This document shows, in pieces, positions 4,902-5,186 of a stretch of DNA of 5,186 bases. Numbering within the stretch: the first letter of the stretch is position 1; each line of letters begins with the position of its first letter. This stretch comes from Rhodobacterales bacterium (GTDB taxonomy: Bacteria; Pseudomonadota; Alphaproteobacteria; Rhodobacterales; Rhodobacteraceae). The notes beneath the pieces were generated by a model, which was given only the letters and a program-made list of their open reading frames with translations, was not told where the DNA came from and ran no database searches. The DNA is taken from the NCBI GenBank assembly GCA_013298485.1, contig JAAFHS010000119.1, positions 2,045 through 7,230 of the forward strand, given 5' to 3'. Both the position numbers and the translations under genes were made by a program.

Positions 4902-5186
4902 TCACGCCTCTGACAGCGCCACCTTCATGTCCTTGACCAGATAGATCACCTCGCCGTCCGCCTCGACCCGCCCGTCCGCCACGCCCATCGTCAGCCGCCG
5001 CGTCGTCAGCGCCTTGGTGAAATCGACGTAATACGTGAGCCGCTTGCGGTCCGGCCTTACCATACCGGTCAGCTTCACCTCGCCCACGCCCAGCGCATAG
5101 CCGCGCCCCTGCCAGCCGCGCCAGCCGAGGTTGAAGCCGGTCAGCTGCCAGAGGCCATCGAGGCCAAGGCAGCCGGGCATGATCGG
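4902..5186 (-). CDS. fabA: 3-hydroxydecanoyl-[acyl-carrier-protein] dehydratase/isomerase FabA, N-terminal part outside window
   Basis: FabA dehydrates 3-hydroxydecanoyl-ACP and isomerises trans-2- to cis-3-decenoyl-ACP, the branch point to unsaturated fatty acids. The visible 94 residues begin PIMPGCLGLDGLWQL, the hallmark hot-dog-fold segment holding the catalytic aspartate (Asp84 of E. coli), followed by RGYALGVGEVKLTG, TRRLTMGVADGRVEADG and the terminal IYLVKDMKVALSEA. FabZ-type dehydratases lack this GCLGLD-WQL pattern with Asp, so FabA is favoured. The frame is open to the window edge; by comparison with the ~172-residue E. coli protein about 74 N-terminal residues, including the catalytic His70, lie beyond it, and the C-terminus is about four residues shorter. 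It is the first visible gene of the minus-strand unit, so its promoter is not seen. Confidence 0.95.
   Translation of the reverse strand, partial: PIMPGCLGLDGLWQLTGFNLGWRGWQGRGYALGVGEVKLTGMVRPDRKRLTYYVDFTKALTTRRLTMGVADGRVEADGEVIYLVKDMKVALSEA

Overview
The window is GC-rich, with codon use and gene content typical of an Alphaproteobacterium. The most likely group is Rhodobacterales (Roseobacter/Rhodobacter relatives); this comes from protein flavour and the fab gene arrangement, not from a database search. No phage, transposase, tRNA, rRNA or CRISPR array is visible.

Left part (1-1766, + strand): a bifunctional mannose-1-phosphate guanylyltransferase / mannose-6-phosphate isomerase (manC type), cut at its 5' end by the window edge. 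It is followed after 72 bp by a small antibiotic-biosynthesis-monooxygenase (ABM) fold protein.

Middle (1767-2228): a 462-bp gap between convergent transcription units. Its first two thirds are very GC-rich and packed with inverted repeats, including a perfect 10-bp stem at 1897-1919. Its last ~90 bp are strikingly AT-rich (about 33% GC by hand count), with one perfect consensus DnaA box and a 9-bp inverted repeat that is probably the fabI terminator.

Right part (2229-5186, - strand, transcribed right to left): fabA (3' part only), then rpiB, fabB and fabI. FabA introduces and isomerises the double bond at C10, FabB elongates the unsaturated intermediate, and FabI reduces enoyl-ACP. Together they form the type II unsaturated fatty acid module. 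A ribose-5-phosphate isomerase B gene sits between fabA and fabB.

Main discovery: rpiB carries an exact 47-bp head-to-tail duplication (4415-4461 = 4462-4508) near its 3' end. As 47 is not a multiple of 3, the frame shifts. The present ORF encodes 156 residues with a non-homologous tail. Removing one copy restores a 149-residue protein ending DGGRHAQRVGMITALEG and a TAA stop at 4363-4365. The lost tail holds two arginines that in RpiB enzymes bind the substrate phosphate. The gene is therefore probably a very recent loss-of-function allele, a reversible repeat-length variant, or an assembly error. Secondary points are a perfect palindrome overlapping a possible fabB promoter, a 9-G run beside it, and the hairpin block and AT-rich DnaA-box segment in the convergent gap.
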